The position numbers and the translations under genes are program-made. From Leptolyngbya sp. DLM2.Bin15 (lineage in GTDB: Bacteria > Cyanobacteriota > Cyanobacteriia > RECH01): a stretch of 40,424 nucleotides of DNA. The notes below the pieces were generated by a model. That model was given only the letters and a program-made list of their open reading frames with translations, was not told where the DNA came from and did no database searches. Shown here piece after piece: positions 1 through 8,261 of the stretch; position 1 is the first letter of the stretch; the number at the start of each line of letters is the position of its first letter. The DNA lies in the NCBI GenBank assembly GCA_007694125.1, contig RECH01000230.1:1-40424 (forward strand). Reading direction: 5' to 3'.

Positions 1-2
1 TT

Positions 3-170
3 GGCGATCGCGAAGGTGAAGCTAACTCCTTATTTAATATGGGCATTGCACTAGCTCGGCTCGATCAGCATGATGAGGCATTGCAGAGCTTTCAACAGGC
101 TTTGGCGATTTATGAAGAGCTCAATCTAGACCATAGGGTTGAACAATGCAAAGCCGCTATTGCAGAGTGA
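3..170 (+). CDS. TPR-repeat protein, C-terminal part (5' end outside window)
   Basis: This is an open frame entering from the left edge and ending at TGA 168-170. The visible 55 residues contain a typical tetratricopeptide unit (NMGIALARLDQHDEALQSF) followed by the helix QALAIYEELN. TPR units mediate protein-protein contacts; the function of this protein cannot be told from the fragment. The same frame stays open after the TGA for 31 more codons and encodes a very hydrophobic segment ending at TAA 264-266. The visible stop may therefore be a nonsense mutation or a readthrough site that removes a membrane anchor. The TPR call is sure; the complete architecture is unknown. Confidence 0.75.
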   Translation, partial: GDREGEANSLFNMGIALARLDQHDEALQSFQQALAIYEELNLDHRVEQCKAAIAE

Positions 171-266
171 AATAAAATCATCACAACTCAGCAGCGATGG
201 CAAACCTGGGGGTTGTGGTTTGCGGTGGGGTTGGCGATCGCCCTCCTGATTTGGTGGTTGCAATAA
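171..266 (+). other. In-frame hydrophobic extension after the TPR gene's TGA
   Basis: It lies in the same frame as the upstream TPR coding sequence. It reads as a short polar linker, then WGLWFAVGLAIALLIWWLQ, then TAA. That is a single transmembrane helix with flanking tryptophans, as expected of a C-terminal membrane anchor. It has no start codon or ribosome binding site of its own. It is most simply the detached tail of the TPR protein. Confidence 0.45.
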
Positions 267-321
267 TCGCTGCAAGAACTTGGATGATGGGCTACTGGAG
301 CGATCGCCAACCTCACATGAG

Positions 322-1098
322 CTAAACCGTGGGCTGGGTTTGGAGCTGAAGTTCTAGGCGATCGCCCGGTTGGGGTTCGATAACCTGGGTGGTCAGATGG
401 CGATCGCGGAGCCCAGCTCGCACCTCATCCGTATTGCCCACCGCCCGCAAAAACGACACCAGCAAACCCTCATACTGCACCTGCCCCGCCGCCGCCGTGG
501 GCAGCATCACTTGCGGCGTCAGCCATTCCGCGGCCCGCAAAGCGCTCTCCCGTCCCTTAATGATCGGCCCCAGCAGCGGCAGTTCCAAATTCATCATGGG
601 CGTAATCGCCACATCCACGGGCGCAAAGTCTTTCAGCGTCTCCGAGTGGAATCCATGGGGCTCATAGTAGAGCGATCGCCCCGTTTGTAGATCCTTCAGA
701 ATGTAGCCATTTTCCACCAGGGTTGGGCCAATCGGCGATCCGGGTACTGCCCGAATCTCCAAGCGATCGTCTAAACAATAGGTCTCGCCGTGGGGCAAGG
801 CCACCACGCGGCTGTAGCCCATTTTTTGAACCACCGATGCGGCATTCGGCGATCCCACCACCAGCCAATCGTGATTGAGGTGAGCTAGGGTGGCAGGGTG
901 GGCATGGTCTTCCAGCCCTTGGGAGAGCAAAATTACATCGACATCCTCTGGCACCGGCACCGGCTGGGGGTGCGTCCCGCGAAATAACCAGGTCGCGCCA
1001 CCAAACACCAAGTCGCCCACCAACCAAGGGTCTAGCAAAATGCGCTTACCGCCCAGTTCAATCAGCCAACTGTTGCTGTCTAGCCAGGTTACATGCAT
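322..1098 (-). CDS. UlaG-like metallo-beta-lactamase-fold protein with degenerate metal motif
   Basis: The 258-residue protein begins MHVTWLDSNSWLIELGGKRILLDPW, the N-terminal strand pattern of UlaG-type MBL hydrolases (the H/N...ILiDPw motif). It continues with YYEPHGFH and a C-terminal VMLPTAAAG segment. The usual HxHxDH loop is SQGLEDH (residues 59-65): Asp and the last His are kept, but the first two His are Gln and Leu. Metal binding is therefore probably altered. It resembles a cyanobacterial/plant group of MBL-like proteins of unknown function. The start is the second ATG of an ATGCATG stretch; an AAGGAG lies about 20 nt upstream, too far to be a convincing ribosome site. The fold is fairly certain; the activity is not. 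Confidence 0.75.
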   Translation of the reverse strand: MHVTWLDSNSWLIELGGKRILLDPWLVGDLVFGGATWLFRGTHPQPVPVPEDVDVILLSQGLEDHAHPATLAHLNHDWLVVGSPNAASVVQKMGYSRVVALPHGETYCLDDRLEIRAVPGSPIGPTLVENGYILKDLQTGRSLYYEPHGFHSETLKDFAPVDVAITPMMNLELPLLGPIIKGRESALRAAEWLTPQVMLPTAAAGQVQYEGLLVSFLRAVGNTDEVRAGLRDRHLTTQVIEPQPGDRLELQLQTQPTV

Positions 1099-1487
1099 GG
1101 GAACTCGCCAATAGGTCTACTCCTTAATTGTAAACACTTGTTACGCACTGTGTCGGTCAGGACGATCTAAACTGGTAGGCCAGGGCAATGGAGGCTAGCT
1201 GTCGGGCGATCGCTCTAGATGACGCCCAGATCCATTCACCCTTGGTTGAGCTTCGGCTCGGAACGTATGGTACGATTATCTGTTTGTGACGTCTTGTGGT
1301 GATGGATCGGTTGAGTGCGGTTGTGCTCATGGCAGGGTCTATCATTCACCAGGCAAGGTTCAGACTTCAGCTAGCCCAAGATGGCTAAGACTCACAATTT
1401 GCCAACCGTGGGGATCACGTCCTGCCCGGTTTGCGAGAAAAGTTGCGACTTCCTCTCGCCCTGATCACTTGTTTCACGAGGTTTAGA
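1099..1487. other. Intergenic gap, no gene seen
   Basis: Short ORFs here on both strands have no recognisable family and no ribosome site. The gap separates the divergent MBL-like gene from the small basic protein gene and probably carries promoters of both. I could not place them with confidence. Confidence 0.4.
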
Positions 1488-1676
1488 ATGGCCAAACGCC
1501 GCAATCCGAAAAAAGAAAAAGCACTTAGAAACCAAGCCTACGCCCGTAAGTTCCGCAAACGTTCATCTGGTCGCTTTAGCCGCAATAGACGCTACGGCAA
1601 CAACAGTTCGTCCGGTGGAGATGACGAGACCAACTCGGATGAGTCGGAAGAAACGGAAGGTGCGTCTAATAACTAG
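1488..1676 (+). CDS. Small conserved protein, basic N-terminus and acidic C-terminus
   Basis: The 62-residue product starts MAKRRNPKKEKALRNQAYARKFRKR and ends in a Ser/Asn/Asp/Glu-rich tail (DDETNSDESEETEG). I chose the internal ATG over the ORF-track start because GAGG lies 7-10 bases upstream and the 19 codons before it look non-coding. The very basic first half suggests binding to RNA, the ribosome or another polyanion, and the acidic tail would balance or mask it. I take it to be a conserved cyanobacterial small protein without assigned function. Nothing in the neighbours gives a role. Confidence 0.7.
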   Translation: MAKRRNPKKEKALRNQAYARKFRKRSSGRFSRNRRYGNNSSSGGDDETNSDESEETEGASNN

Positions 1677-1760
1677 ACGCCCTAAACCGTGATCCCTTCC
1701 GGGTTCATAAATCCTATGCGCCGATCGGGTGAGTCATGATAGGCAACCTGATCCGTCTTG

Positions 1761-1783
1761 TAGGGTGGGCATTGCCCACCCTA
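1761..1783. repeat. Perfect hairpin TAGGGTGGGC-ATT-GCCCACCCTA (dispersed-repeat type)
   Basis: It has a 10-bp perfect stem and a three-base loop, and is followed on the plus strand by ATTTGTGCTTTT. It sits between the convergent ends of the small basic protein gene and the FAD oxidoreductase gene, so it can serve as a bidirectional terminator. GTAGGGTGGGCATTGCCCACCCTAC-like palindromes are widespread dispersed repeats in cyanobacterial genomes. Confidence 0.6.
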
Positions 1784-1833
1784 TTTGTGCTTTTAGGGGT
1801 CGTGCCTGCTGCATCGCCTTCTAGATCCTCCAT

Positions 1834-2949
1834 CTAAGCAGGTTCCGCCGAGTAGCGATCGCATAACGCTTGCACCAACTCATGAAAGGAGAGCGCCGCT
1901 GGCGTATCTCCCAATTTTTGCTGGAAATAGGTCGCCGCTTGTAGCCCCGAGGCGATCGCTCCCCCCACCTGCTGCCCTCCACACCAATCGCCACAGCATA
2001 GTAGGGGTAAGGGTGTCTGCGTGGCAATATAGGGGCCAGGGTAGGAGCACTGGGCAAAGGCATAGCGCCAGCGATGGACGTAGAGATCCACAGGCTTATC
2101 GAGCCAATCATAGAGCGCTTGGGCGGCCTGCTGGATAAGGGTGATGCCAGCGGGCTGCAGATCCTGAGCATCTTGGTATTGTTCGGCAAAGGCGGCCGTG
2201 CTTTGAAAGACGAACACCGGCGGGGTAGCCTTATCCGGTATCAGGCTTGGACGTTTACTGGTTTCAAAGGAAATCCAGGCTAGATCGGGGTGGGTATCAA
2301 ACTGAATGCCGTGCCAAGCCTGGGAATAGTCTAAAAATTCTCCCTGTTCATGGCTGTAGGTGGCGATCGCACTGATGCAGGGGGAAAACTCCACCGCCCG
2401 CACGGCGTCTAATACGGGCAGGGGTAGCCCCAAGGGCGTCAATGGTGTGAGCAAGTCAACGGCTTGGGGCGCGGGAATGGCTAGCACTAGCGCATCGGCC
2501 CAAGTGTCGGGGTGTTCGTCTGCAAACGTGATCTGCCAGCCCTGCTTGGCCACCGGGGCGATCGCGGTCACCCGATGTTGCCGACGAATATCTAGCCCCA
2601 CGGCCAGCCATTTGGCAACCGCATTCACGCCCTCTCGGGCAATATAACGACGGCTGGGGGTGAGAAAATGGCAGCTTCCATCCGACAACATTTGGGCGAT
2701 CGCTCCCCGCCAGGCCCGCACCACATGGTGATCATGGAGCACTCCTAAGAGGTGGCGCAGGGCTTCTCCCTCCGGCTCTAGGTAACGAACGCCGTGATCA
2801 GCACAGGTGCCTGCCAGTCGCCGGGTGGCCATGCGTCCTCCCACACCGCGAGACTTTTCATAGACCACAACCTGATGTCCGTACTGCTGGAGTACCTGCG
2901 CGCATACCAAACCCGCTATTCCAGCGCCCACTACTCCAATCGTTGCCAT
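1834..2949 (-). CDS. Renalase-like FAD-dependent oxidoreductase
   Basis: The 371-residue flavoprotein opens with MATIGVVGAGIAGLVCAQVL, a Rossmann dinucleotide-binding GxGxxG motif. A conserved acidic turn (VVYEKSRGVGGRMATRR) follows, as in renalase and amine-oxidase-type FAD proteins. A C-terminal FAD segment (LLCCGDWCGGQQVGGAIASG) completes the pattern. I set the start at this ATG because the upstream 35 codons of the ORF are not family-like. The family oxidises NAD(P)H-like or amine substrates; the substrate here is unknown. It probably acts in the cytoplasm, since no signal peptide is seen. It is transcribed alone. Confidence 0.8.
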   Translation of the reverse strand: MATIGVVGAGIAGLVCAQVLQQYGHQVVVYEKSRGVGGRMATRRLAGTCADHGVRYLEPEGEALRHLLGVLHDHHVVRAWRGAIAQMLSDGSCHFLTPSRRYIAREGVNAVAKWLAVGLDIRRQHRVTAIAPVAKQGWQITFADEHPDTWADALVLAIPAPQAVDLLTPLTPLGLPLPVLDAVRAVEFSPCISAIATYSHEQGEFLDYSQAWHGIQFDTHPDLAWISFETSKRPSLIPDKATPPVFVFQSTAAFAEQYQDAQDLQPAGITLIQQAAQALYDWLDKPVDLYVHRWRYAFAQCSYPGPYIATQTPLPLLCCGDWCGGQQVGGAIASGLQAATYFQQKLGDTPAALSFHELVQALCDRYSAEPA

Positions 2950-3229
2950 AGGCTCACTATTGCTCAATGCACTGACGTTTAGATTACCGCGTCTTTTACC
3001 GGCGCGTCTGCTGTCTCTGCCGATCAAGATTAGGGGGTGAAGCAGAGAATCCACACCCCATTGCTGGATTTAAGCATGGGAAATCAGCAGAATTTGAGCT
3101 GACCTTGGTAGACTGAAAACAATCCTAGGGCGATCGCCCCTCGTGATACCCCTGGCTTGCATCACTAAAGGGTCAAACTTGGGACACAGCTTGTTGGTGT
3201 AGGTTTACTGCTGGTTGGAGGATGCTTGC

Positions 3230-4072
3230 GTGGATGAATTGAGAACCGCTCTAGAATTGGCAACGGATGAAGAACTCTCGGGGTTAACCAATGTTCTTTT
3301 CCACCGTCAGCTTAACCCGTTGGATTATCTCTGTGCGCCAGACCCCATCGATGTGCAAAGTCAAGATCGCTTGACCTGGTTGGATAGCTTAGAAGAACGC
3401 TTTCGCTTTCTTGCCGCAGATGGGGTCACCGTGATTCGTGGCCAGTCTGCCCAGGTCAGCTACCGCCAAGTGCTCATCCAGGTCTGCCGATACCTGAGAA
3501 TTCCCTACGCTCAAGATTTCTCCACCCTCGATCTAGAATCCGAAATTTTCCTCCATTTACTGCAGCGGGCCTGCAAACGCATGAACGCTGATGAACGCCG
3601 CCAGCTCAATCAGCGGATGCAGCGATCGCTCTCCCAACTACAATTTGCCCAGCCCCTGCCCGCCAACCTACAGCACAATCCCATGGGCGTACTTCTGAAG
3701 GGCAGCAGTGCCCTCGCCCTCAGCGCCGTGGTGCGACCGCTGGTCTTGCAGCAGCTAGCCCGCCAAATTGCCATCCACATGGCTACCTATCAAGTTGCTC
3801 AGCAGGCGATCGCGAAAGGCGGTGTGGCGATCGCCACCCAAATTCAGGCCCGGGCCGCTATGCAAACTGCCACCCGAGGCATTGTCCTCAATACGGCTCG
3901 CTATACAGCAGTGCGCAGCGTCTTAGCCGTGCTTGGCCCCGCCATGTGGGCTTGGTTCTTCGCCGATCTAGGCTGGCGGGCGATCGCCACCAACTACGGA
4001 CGCATCATTCCCGTCGTCTTCACCCTGGCCCAGATTCGCCTAACCCGAGCCGACTGTTTTGGCACCGCTTAA
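3230..4072 (+). CDS. YaaW family (UPF0174) protein
   Basis: The product is 280 residues from the GTG start. GGAGG at 3217-3221 stands 8 bases before this GTG and decides the start; the ORF-track TTG at 3215 lies inside that ribosome site. The N-terminal half is an acidic, helical domain (ELRTALELATDEELSGLTNVLF). The C-terminal half carries long Ala-rich hydrophobic helices and ends in VLGPAMWAWFFADLGWRAIATNYGRIIPVVFTLAQIRL. This layout matches the E. coli YaaW/UPF0174 family, whose function is unknown. A J-domain membrane protein and a DUF3143 protein follow on the same strand. Confidence 0.75.
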   Translation: MDELRTALELATDEELSGLTNVLFHRQLNPLDYLCAPDPIDVQSQDRLTWLDSLEERFRFLAADGVTVIRGQSAQVSYRQVLIQVCRYLRIPYAQDFSTLDLESEIFLHLLQRACKRMNADERRQLNQRMQRSLSQLQFAQPLPANLQHNPMGVLLKGSSALALSAVVRPLVLQQLARQIAIHMATYQVAQQAIAKGGVAIATQIQARAAMQTATRGIVLNTARYTAVRSVLAVLGPAMWAWFFADLGWRAIATNYGRIIPVVFTLAQIRLTRADCFGTA

Positions 4073-4207
4073 GCTTAGACCCAAAATCGACCCTAGAGGG
4101 TTTCTTGACGGCTCAGCGATCGCTAGAATAGTTCAGTAGCCTGGCTAAAGCGTAGCGCTCCTAGCCGTCAAGCTGTTATAGATTAATCCTGAGAGAGAGA
4201 CGCGGTT

Positions 4208-4744
4208 GTGACAACTGGTCATTCTGCCCAACCTTCTACCCCCGCCACTGCGCTCAACTACTACCAACTGTTGGGTACCGATCCGTCGGCCTCGCCCCAA
4301 GTCATTCGCCAGACCTACCGAGATCTCAGCAAGCTCTACCATCCAGACACCACAACCCTACCGGCAGCGATCGCGACGGCCAAGTTTCAAGACCTCAACG
4401 AGGCCTATGCCACCCTCAGCAATCCCGATCGCCGCCTCGCCTACGACCTAAAGATGGGCTATGCGCGGGTCTCGGTGATCCAGCCGCAGCCGTCCCTTTC
4501 CCAGGCGGCCTCGTTCCGCAAGTCTTCTGCCTACCTCGATCCCACCGATCGCCCCCTCTCTGCCGGGGAGCTGTTTGCCCTACTCATTTTGACCGTCACG
4601 TTTATTGGCTGTGTGCTGCTGGCGATCGCCGTGGGCCTTACCCGTGGAGAAGTCACCCTCCAAACCCCGGTGCCAGCCGTCCAAGTTAGTTCCCCAGCAG
4701 CCAACCCCCGATCATCCGCCTCGCCAACCGCCGAGCAAATCTGA
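4208..4744 (+). CDS. J-domain (DnaJ-like) protein with C-terminal membrane anchor
   Basis: The 178-residue protein starts at GTG. Residues about 17-82 form a J domain: YYQLLGTDPSASPQVIRQTYRDLSKLYHPD, with the HPD tripeptide that stimulates Hsp70 ATPase, then the NEAYATLSNPDRRLAYD helix. A single transmembrane helix follows near residues 120-145 (LFALLILTVTFIGCVLLAIAVGL), then a Pro/Ser-rich tail. No Cys-rich or client-binding DnaJ domains are present. It should recruit DnaK to a membrane. The DUF3143 gene follows about 150 bp downstream. Confidence 0.85.
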   Translation: MTTGHSAQPSTPATALNYYQLLGTDPSASPQVIRQTYRDLSKLYHPDTTTLPAAIATAKFQDLNEAYATLSNPDRRLAYDLKMGYARVSVIQPQPSLSQAASFRKSSAYLDPTDRPLSAGELFALLILTVTFIGCVLLAIAVGLTRGEVTLQTPVPAVQVSSPAANPRSSASPTAEQI

Positions 4745-4893
4745 GAGAGCCCGATGGAGAGAGTAACAGTTCGATACAATTAACTATCGGGGGGCGATCG
4801 CTGGCTGCTGTGTTGTAGCGATGCTTTGGATACTCCGATGATGCCAACCGTGGCTCTGCTGTGCCGTTTATGCCGTTTACGAGTAGGTTACCT

Positions 4894-5193
4894 ATGATAT
4901 TACCCTCTACAGATACACCGCTCTATAATCATCCCCTCCCCGATATTGAGCGGTGGCTAGCGTCCAAGGGCTGTCAGCAAGATGTCACCAATCTACACTG
5001 CTGGTCGTTGCATACGCCCGATTGGCAGGCCGAAATTACCATGGAGGTTGATTCCTTGGTGGTTCGTTACCTCAATGCCGGAGACGACGGAGAAGATATT
5101 CAGCGATCCTTCAAATATTCCCTAACCCGCCAAGACTTGGAGGAGGTGATCTTCTCCGATCCGCTCACGACCACATCCAAGCAAGACGCCTAG
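4894..5193 (+). CDS. DUF3143 domain protein
   Basis: The protein is 99 residues from the ATG preferred here (MILPSTDTPLYNHPLPDIERWLASKGC). The TPLYNHPLPxIE opening is the hallmark of the cyanobacterial DUF3143 family. The upstream codons from GTG 4861 (MPFMPFTSRLP) look non-coding. The rest is a compact alpha/beta sequence with no membrane segment or signal peptide. Its function is unknown. Its position directly after a J-domain gene suggests a shared role, but this is inference. Confidence 0.8.
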   Translation: MILPSTDTPLYNHPLPDIERWLASKGCQQDVTNLHCWSLHTPDWQAEITMEVDSLVVRYLNAGDDGEDIQRSFKYSLTRQDLEEVIFSDPLTTTSKQDA

Positions 5194-5210
5194 AGTCTAC
5201 CTAGCTCTGC

Positions 5211-5633
5211 TCACGCATCGGCTGTAAACAGGTCTAACGGCAGATGCCCATACATCTCGTTCAGACCGTCCGCATAGGCAGACTGGCAGGACACCAACAC
5301 CCCCCGATGATCGCCCACGTAGCGATCGCTGTAGAGCAGGCCGGTTTTAGGATTGAACTTGATGTAGACAGGGCCTTCAACGGGCGTTAGGGCATCGGGC
5401 TGAACGGGATAGCCTAGGGCCGTTGCGTAGGCGACAAGGGCTGTCTTACCCTGATCTAGGGTGTCGGCACAGATGCCCAACATCTGATAGTCGCTGTGCT
5501 GCGCCACCTGCTTGAGCGCTGCCTGCACCTGTTGGGGCGTGCTGGCGATGGCTTCAGAGCGATCGTAGTCAAACTGCTTGAGCGTGGCTTGAGCCTGCTC
5601 TAGGGATAGGTGTTCAGAATTGGTTTGGATCAT
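5211..5633 (-). CDS. DUF1824 family protein
   Basis: The 140-residue soluble protein contains GPVYIKFNPKTGLLYSDRYVGDHRGVLVSCQSAYADGLNEMYGHLPLDLF, the conserved core of the cyanobacterial DUF1824 family. The N-terminal 60 residues are helical (LSLEQAQATLKQF). The ATG at 5633 is the first in frame. The function is unknown. It is convergent with the DUF3143 gene, separated by only 17 bp. Confidence 0.8.
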   Translation of the reverse strand: MIQTNSEHLSLEQAQATLKQFDYDRSEAIASTPQQVQAALKQVAQHSDYQMLGICADTLDQGKTALVAYATALGYPVQPDALTPVEGPVYIKFNPKTGLLYSDRYVGDHRGVLVSCQSAYADGLNEMYGHLPLDLFTADA

Positions 5634-5760
5634 GGCGATCGCTCTCCTCTTAGGTCAAGCAGCATACAGAGTGCCGGGTATGGCTGCCTTGATTCAACCC
5701 GGCCTTGTTTTCACAATAGAACAAGAGCATCCCTGCTCAACGTATTAGCGATAAAAATCT

Positions 5761-6336
5761 ATGACCCACTCGGATTCTAGCTCCACCTCCATGACCCGCC
5801 TGCGCAACTTAGTGGTTGTGCTTGTCGCCGTAGCGCTGTCGGTGTCTGTCTTTTTAGGCATTCAAACCAAGTCTACGGGAACGTCTCTGGCCGCTCTTGC
5901 CGAAGCATCAGTTCCCCTAGACCTGGCGTTGACCAACGGCAAGCCAACGCTGGTGGAGTTTTACGCTAACTGGTGTACGTCGTGCCAAGCCATGGCCGGC
6001 GACATGGGAACGCTCAAGCAGGCCTATGGCGATCGCCTCAACTTTGTCATGCTGAACGTAGACAACACCAAATGGCTGCCGGAAATGCTGCACTACCAAG
6101 TGGACGGCATTCCCCATTTTGTCTTTCTCGATCCTCAAGGGGAAGCGATCGCCAGCACCATTGGTGAACAGCCGCGGCCGGTGATGGCGGCAAATCTCGA
6201 TGCTCTGATCGAAGGCGGCCCCTTGCCCTATCTGCAAGGTCGGGGTCGTGTCTCGGATGTGGAAACTCGCACCGTGGCACCCTCCAGTAACGATGATCCC
6301 CGTAGCCACGGCAGTCAGGTGGTATCGCCCACGTAG
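5761..6336 (+). CDS. txlA: Membrane-anchored thioredoxin-like protein TxlA (HCF164-like)
   Basis: The protein has 191 residues. An N-terminal signal anchor (LRNLVVVLVAVALSVSVFLGI, residues 14-35) is followed by a thioredoxin fold. That fold has VEFYANWCTSCQAMAGDM, so the redox CxxC is CTSC, and the conserved cis-Pro is in DGIPHFVFLD. The C-terminus is polar and disordered-looking. TxlA/HCF164 proteins are thylakoid-membrane thiol oxidoreductases on the lumenal side. They relay reducing equivalents, with CcdA, for cytochrome and photosynthetic complex assembly. No ccdA gene lies in this window. The ATG is the first in frame and fits the anchor position. Confidence 0.88.
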   Translation: MTHSDSSSTSMTRLRNLVVVLVAVALSVSVFLGIQTKSTGTSLAALAEASVPLDLALTNGKPTLVEFYANWCTSCQAMAGDMGTLKQAYGDRLNFVMLNVDNTKWLPEMLHYQVDGIPHFVFLDPQGEAIASTIGEQPRPVMAANLDALIEGGPLPYLQGRGRVSDVETRTVAPSSNDDPRSHGSQVVSPT

Positions 6337-6342
6337 ATAGTT

Positions 6343-6903
6343 TTAGGGCACAGGCGTAATCGTGATGCGATCGCCCACTTCCAGACCCAGTTCTTCTGCT
6401 CGCCCGCCGCGTAGCTCAATCACCTGGGTGATTTGGGTATCAGGGCCGTAGGTGGGGCATACGGTTTCCCGGCAAGGCGGTACATCCTGGGCGATCGCCA
6501 CCACCTCATCCCCAGTCAGGAAAATCATATCCAGGGAAATCTCAACATTCCGCATCCAAAACCGCGTAAACCGAGGGCGATCGAAGGGAAACAGCATCCC
6601 TCGGTTGTCGGGCAGGCTGGTGCGATACATCAAACCCAGGGCCTGCTGTTCTGGGGTTTGGGCCACTTCCAGCTCAATCACCTCCCCAGCTATCAGGGCG
6701 GTAGCGGTAATCGGCAAGGATTGGGCCTGGTCGTTGAGCTCAGGACTTGGAGGTGCCTCGGAGGGCGGCGCTGTATCGGGAGAAGAAACAGTCACGGGCG
6801 GTTTGCTTGCAGGAGTGGACTCAGCCGTCGAGGGAGCCGCACAGCCCATCATCATGACACTGAGGCCCATCATGAGGGCGATCGCAGAAGCAGAGTAAAC
6901 CAT
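6343..6903 (-). CDS. DUF192 family lipoprotein
   Basis: The product has 186 residues. It has an N-terminal lipoprotein signal (ALMMGLSVMMMGCAAPS) with Cys-21 as the likely lipidated residue. A Pro/Ser-rich linker of about 45 residues follows. The DUF192 domain then runs from about residue 70 to the end: TPEQQALGLMYRTSLPDNRGMLFPF, WMRNVEISLDMIFL, GDRITI. DUF192 proteins are small envelope beta proteins of unknown function. The gene is convergent with txlA and only 6 bp away. Confidence 0.85.
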   Translation of the reverse strand: MVYSASAIALMMGLSVMMMGCAAPSTAESTPASKPPVTVSSPDTAPPSEAPPSPELNDQAQSLPITATALIAGEVIELEVAQTPEQQALGLMYRTSLPDNRGMLFPFDRPRFTRFWMRNVEISLDMIFLTGDEVVAIAQDVPPCRETVCPTYGPDTQITQVIELRGGRAEELGLEVGDRITITPVP

Positions 6904-7156
6904 AGCTTGCAGTTTTAAAGTAAATCAACGCTAGGCAGTGGTTGAGATCCGAAGCGATCGCGGTGAACCCAACTGGCTCTTTTCCCTTATTCGCTTGAAT
7001 CTAGGCCCCACCCGCACTAATTGGACAAGTTGCTTGTAGCGGGATGGCGATCGCTATCCATCGAGATAGACAGGACCCATCGTCCCATCTATGCTCAACT
7101 ACACTGGTTCGATCCCAAGGGAGCAGGTGTAGTTCAGCAGACGGCTAACGCTAACC

Positions 7157-7852
7157 TTAGGTTTCGCGCAGCACATACCCAACGCCGCGCACGGTTTGAA
7201 TGAGGCGCTTGTCTCCATCATTTTCAATCTTGAGGCGGAGGTAGCGCACATAAACCTCAATGACGTTCGATTCACCCACAAAGTCATACCCCCAAACATT
7301 TTCGAGGATTTGCTCCCGCGTCAGCACATCTCGGGGATGTTCCATGAGAAACTTGAGCAGCTCAAATTCCTTCATCGTCAAGTCAATGGTGCGATCGCCC
7401 CGGATCGCTTGACGGGTGGATAGATCCAAAATCAAATCCCCAAAGCGTAGCTGTTCTGCATTGGGCATATCCGGCTGAAGGTAGAACCGGATGAGCCGCA
7501 GAAAGTCATCCACTCGGTAGGGTTTAAGAAAATAGTCATCGGCTCCAGCCGCCAGGCAAGCCACCCGATCCTCCACCGACTCGCGCACCATCATTAATAC
7601 AATGGGAATTCGGCTACCGGACGCTCGTACTTGCTCACAGAGGTCTATGCCCGACTCATTGGAGAGCATTCGATCCACCACCATCAAAGCTGGCTGAAAG
7701 TCTTTGACCTGTTGTAAACCCACCATCGCATTGCGGGCGATCGCTGTTTCATAGCCAGCTTCTTGGAGGTCAAGGCTAACTTGCTGAGCCAGAACGTCAT
7801 CTGTCTCAACGAGTAGGATTCGAGGGGGTTGATCGGCGATCGTTAGGTTCAT
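7157..7852 (-). CDS. nblR: OmpR-family response regulator, NblR-like, with atypical receiver
   Basis: The protein is 231 residues from the ATG at 7852; a GTG at 7885 would add 11. The receiver (residues about 10-125) keeps the phospho-acceptor Asp (MVVDRML, D60) and Lys (FLKPYR). The conserved Thr/Ser after beta-4 is replaced: PIVLMMVRESVEDR has Met where LTA-type receivers have Thr. The C-terminal half is a winged-helix OmpR DNA-binding domain (LTMKEFELLKFLMEHP, YVRYLRLKIE, TVRGVGYVLRE). The DRMLS/ESG and EDRVACLAAGADDY stretches resemble NblR. NblR controls phycobilisome degradation under nutrient stress and has been described as active without phosphorylation. No histidine kinase lies next to it. 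The family is certain; the NblR identity is likely. Confidence 0.7.
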   Translation of the reverse strand: MNLTIADQPPRILLVETDDVLAQQVSLDLQEAGYETAIARNAMVGLQQVKDFQPALMVVDRMLSNESGIDLCEQVRASGSRIPIVLMMVRESVEDRVACLAAGADDYFLKPYRVDDFLRLIRFYLQPDMPNAEQLRFGDLILDLSTRQAIRGDRTIDLTMKEFELLKFLMEHPRDVLTREQILENVWGYDFVGESNVIEVYVRYLRLKIENDGDKRLIQTVRGVGYVLRET

Positions 7853-8261
7853 CCCGATGTCGCTCACGCGGTAGAGCAGCTCCACTATTGAGAGGGTTAC
7901 GTTACGCTAAAAAGATAAAAGCTGCTGAAACTGAAGGTCTCCAGCGAGTCTTACTTTATCATTGCAATGGATCACCATACTGATAACCCGCCATCATTCT
8001 AGCGATGGTTGGTGAAATCAGGGTGGTCGGTGCAATCAGGATAGCTGATGCTTGGATCAATCGACCGTGGTCATGAACGTGAGAGTGCCACGACGCCCAA
8101 GGCTTGGTCTTTGCTCAACCAGCCATCGCCTGTCCCATGTCATCTTGTCACCCGCAAGCCTAACTCGGTTTGCCACCCACAGATATCGAAAGCTTTCAGC
8201 CCTAGGCTCTTTTGGTATACCCTAGTTCACTCATCCTTCAGAGCCGCGTTGTGTAATATCT
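7853..8261. other. Divergent intergenic region between the nblR-like gene and cdsA
   Basis: There is no convincing gene here; the plus-strand ORF at 8048-8446 is a shadow that overlaps cdsA. The region should contain the divergent promoters. I could not identify a clear -10/-35 pair. Confidence 0.4.
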
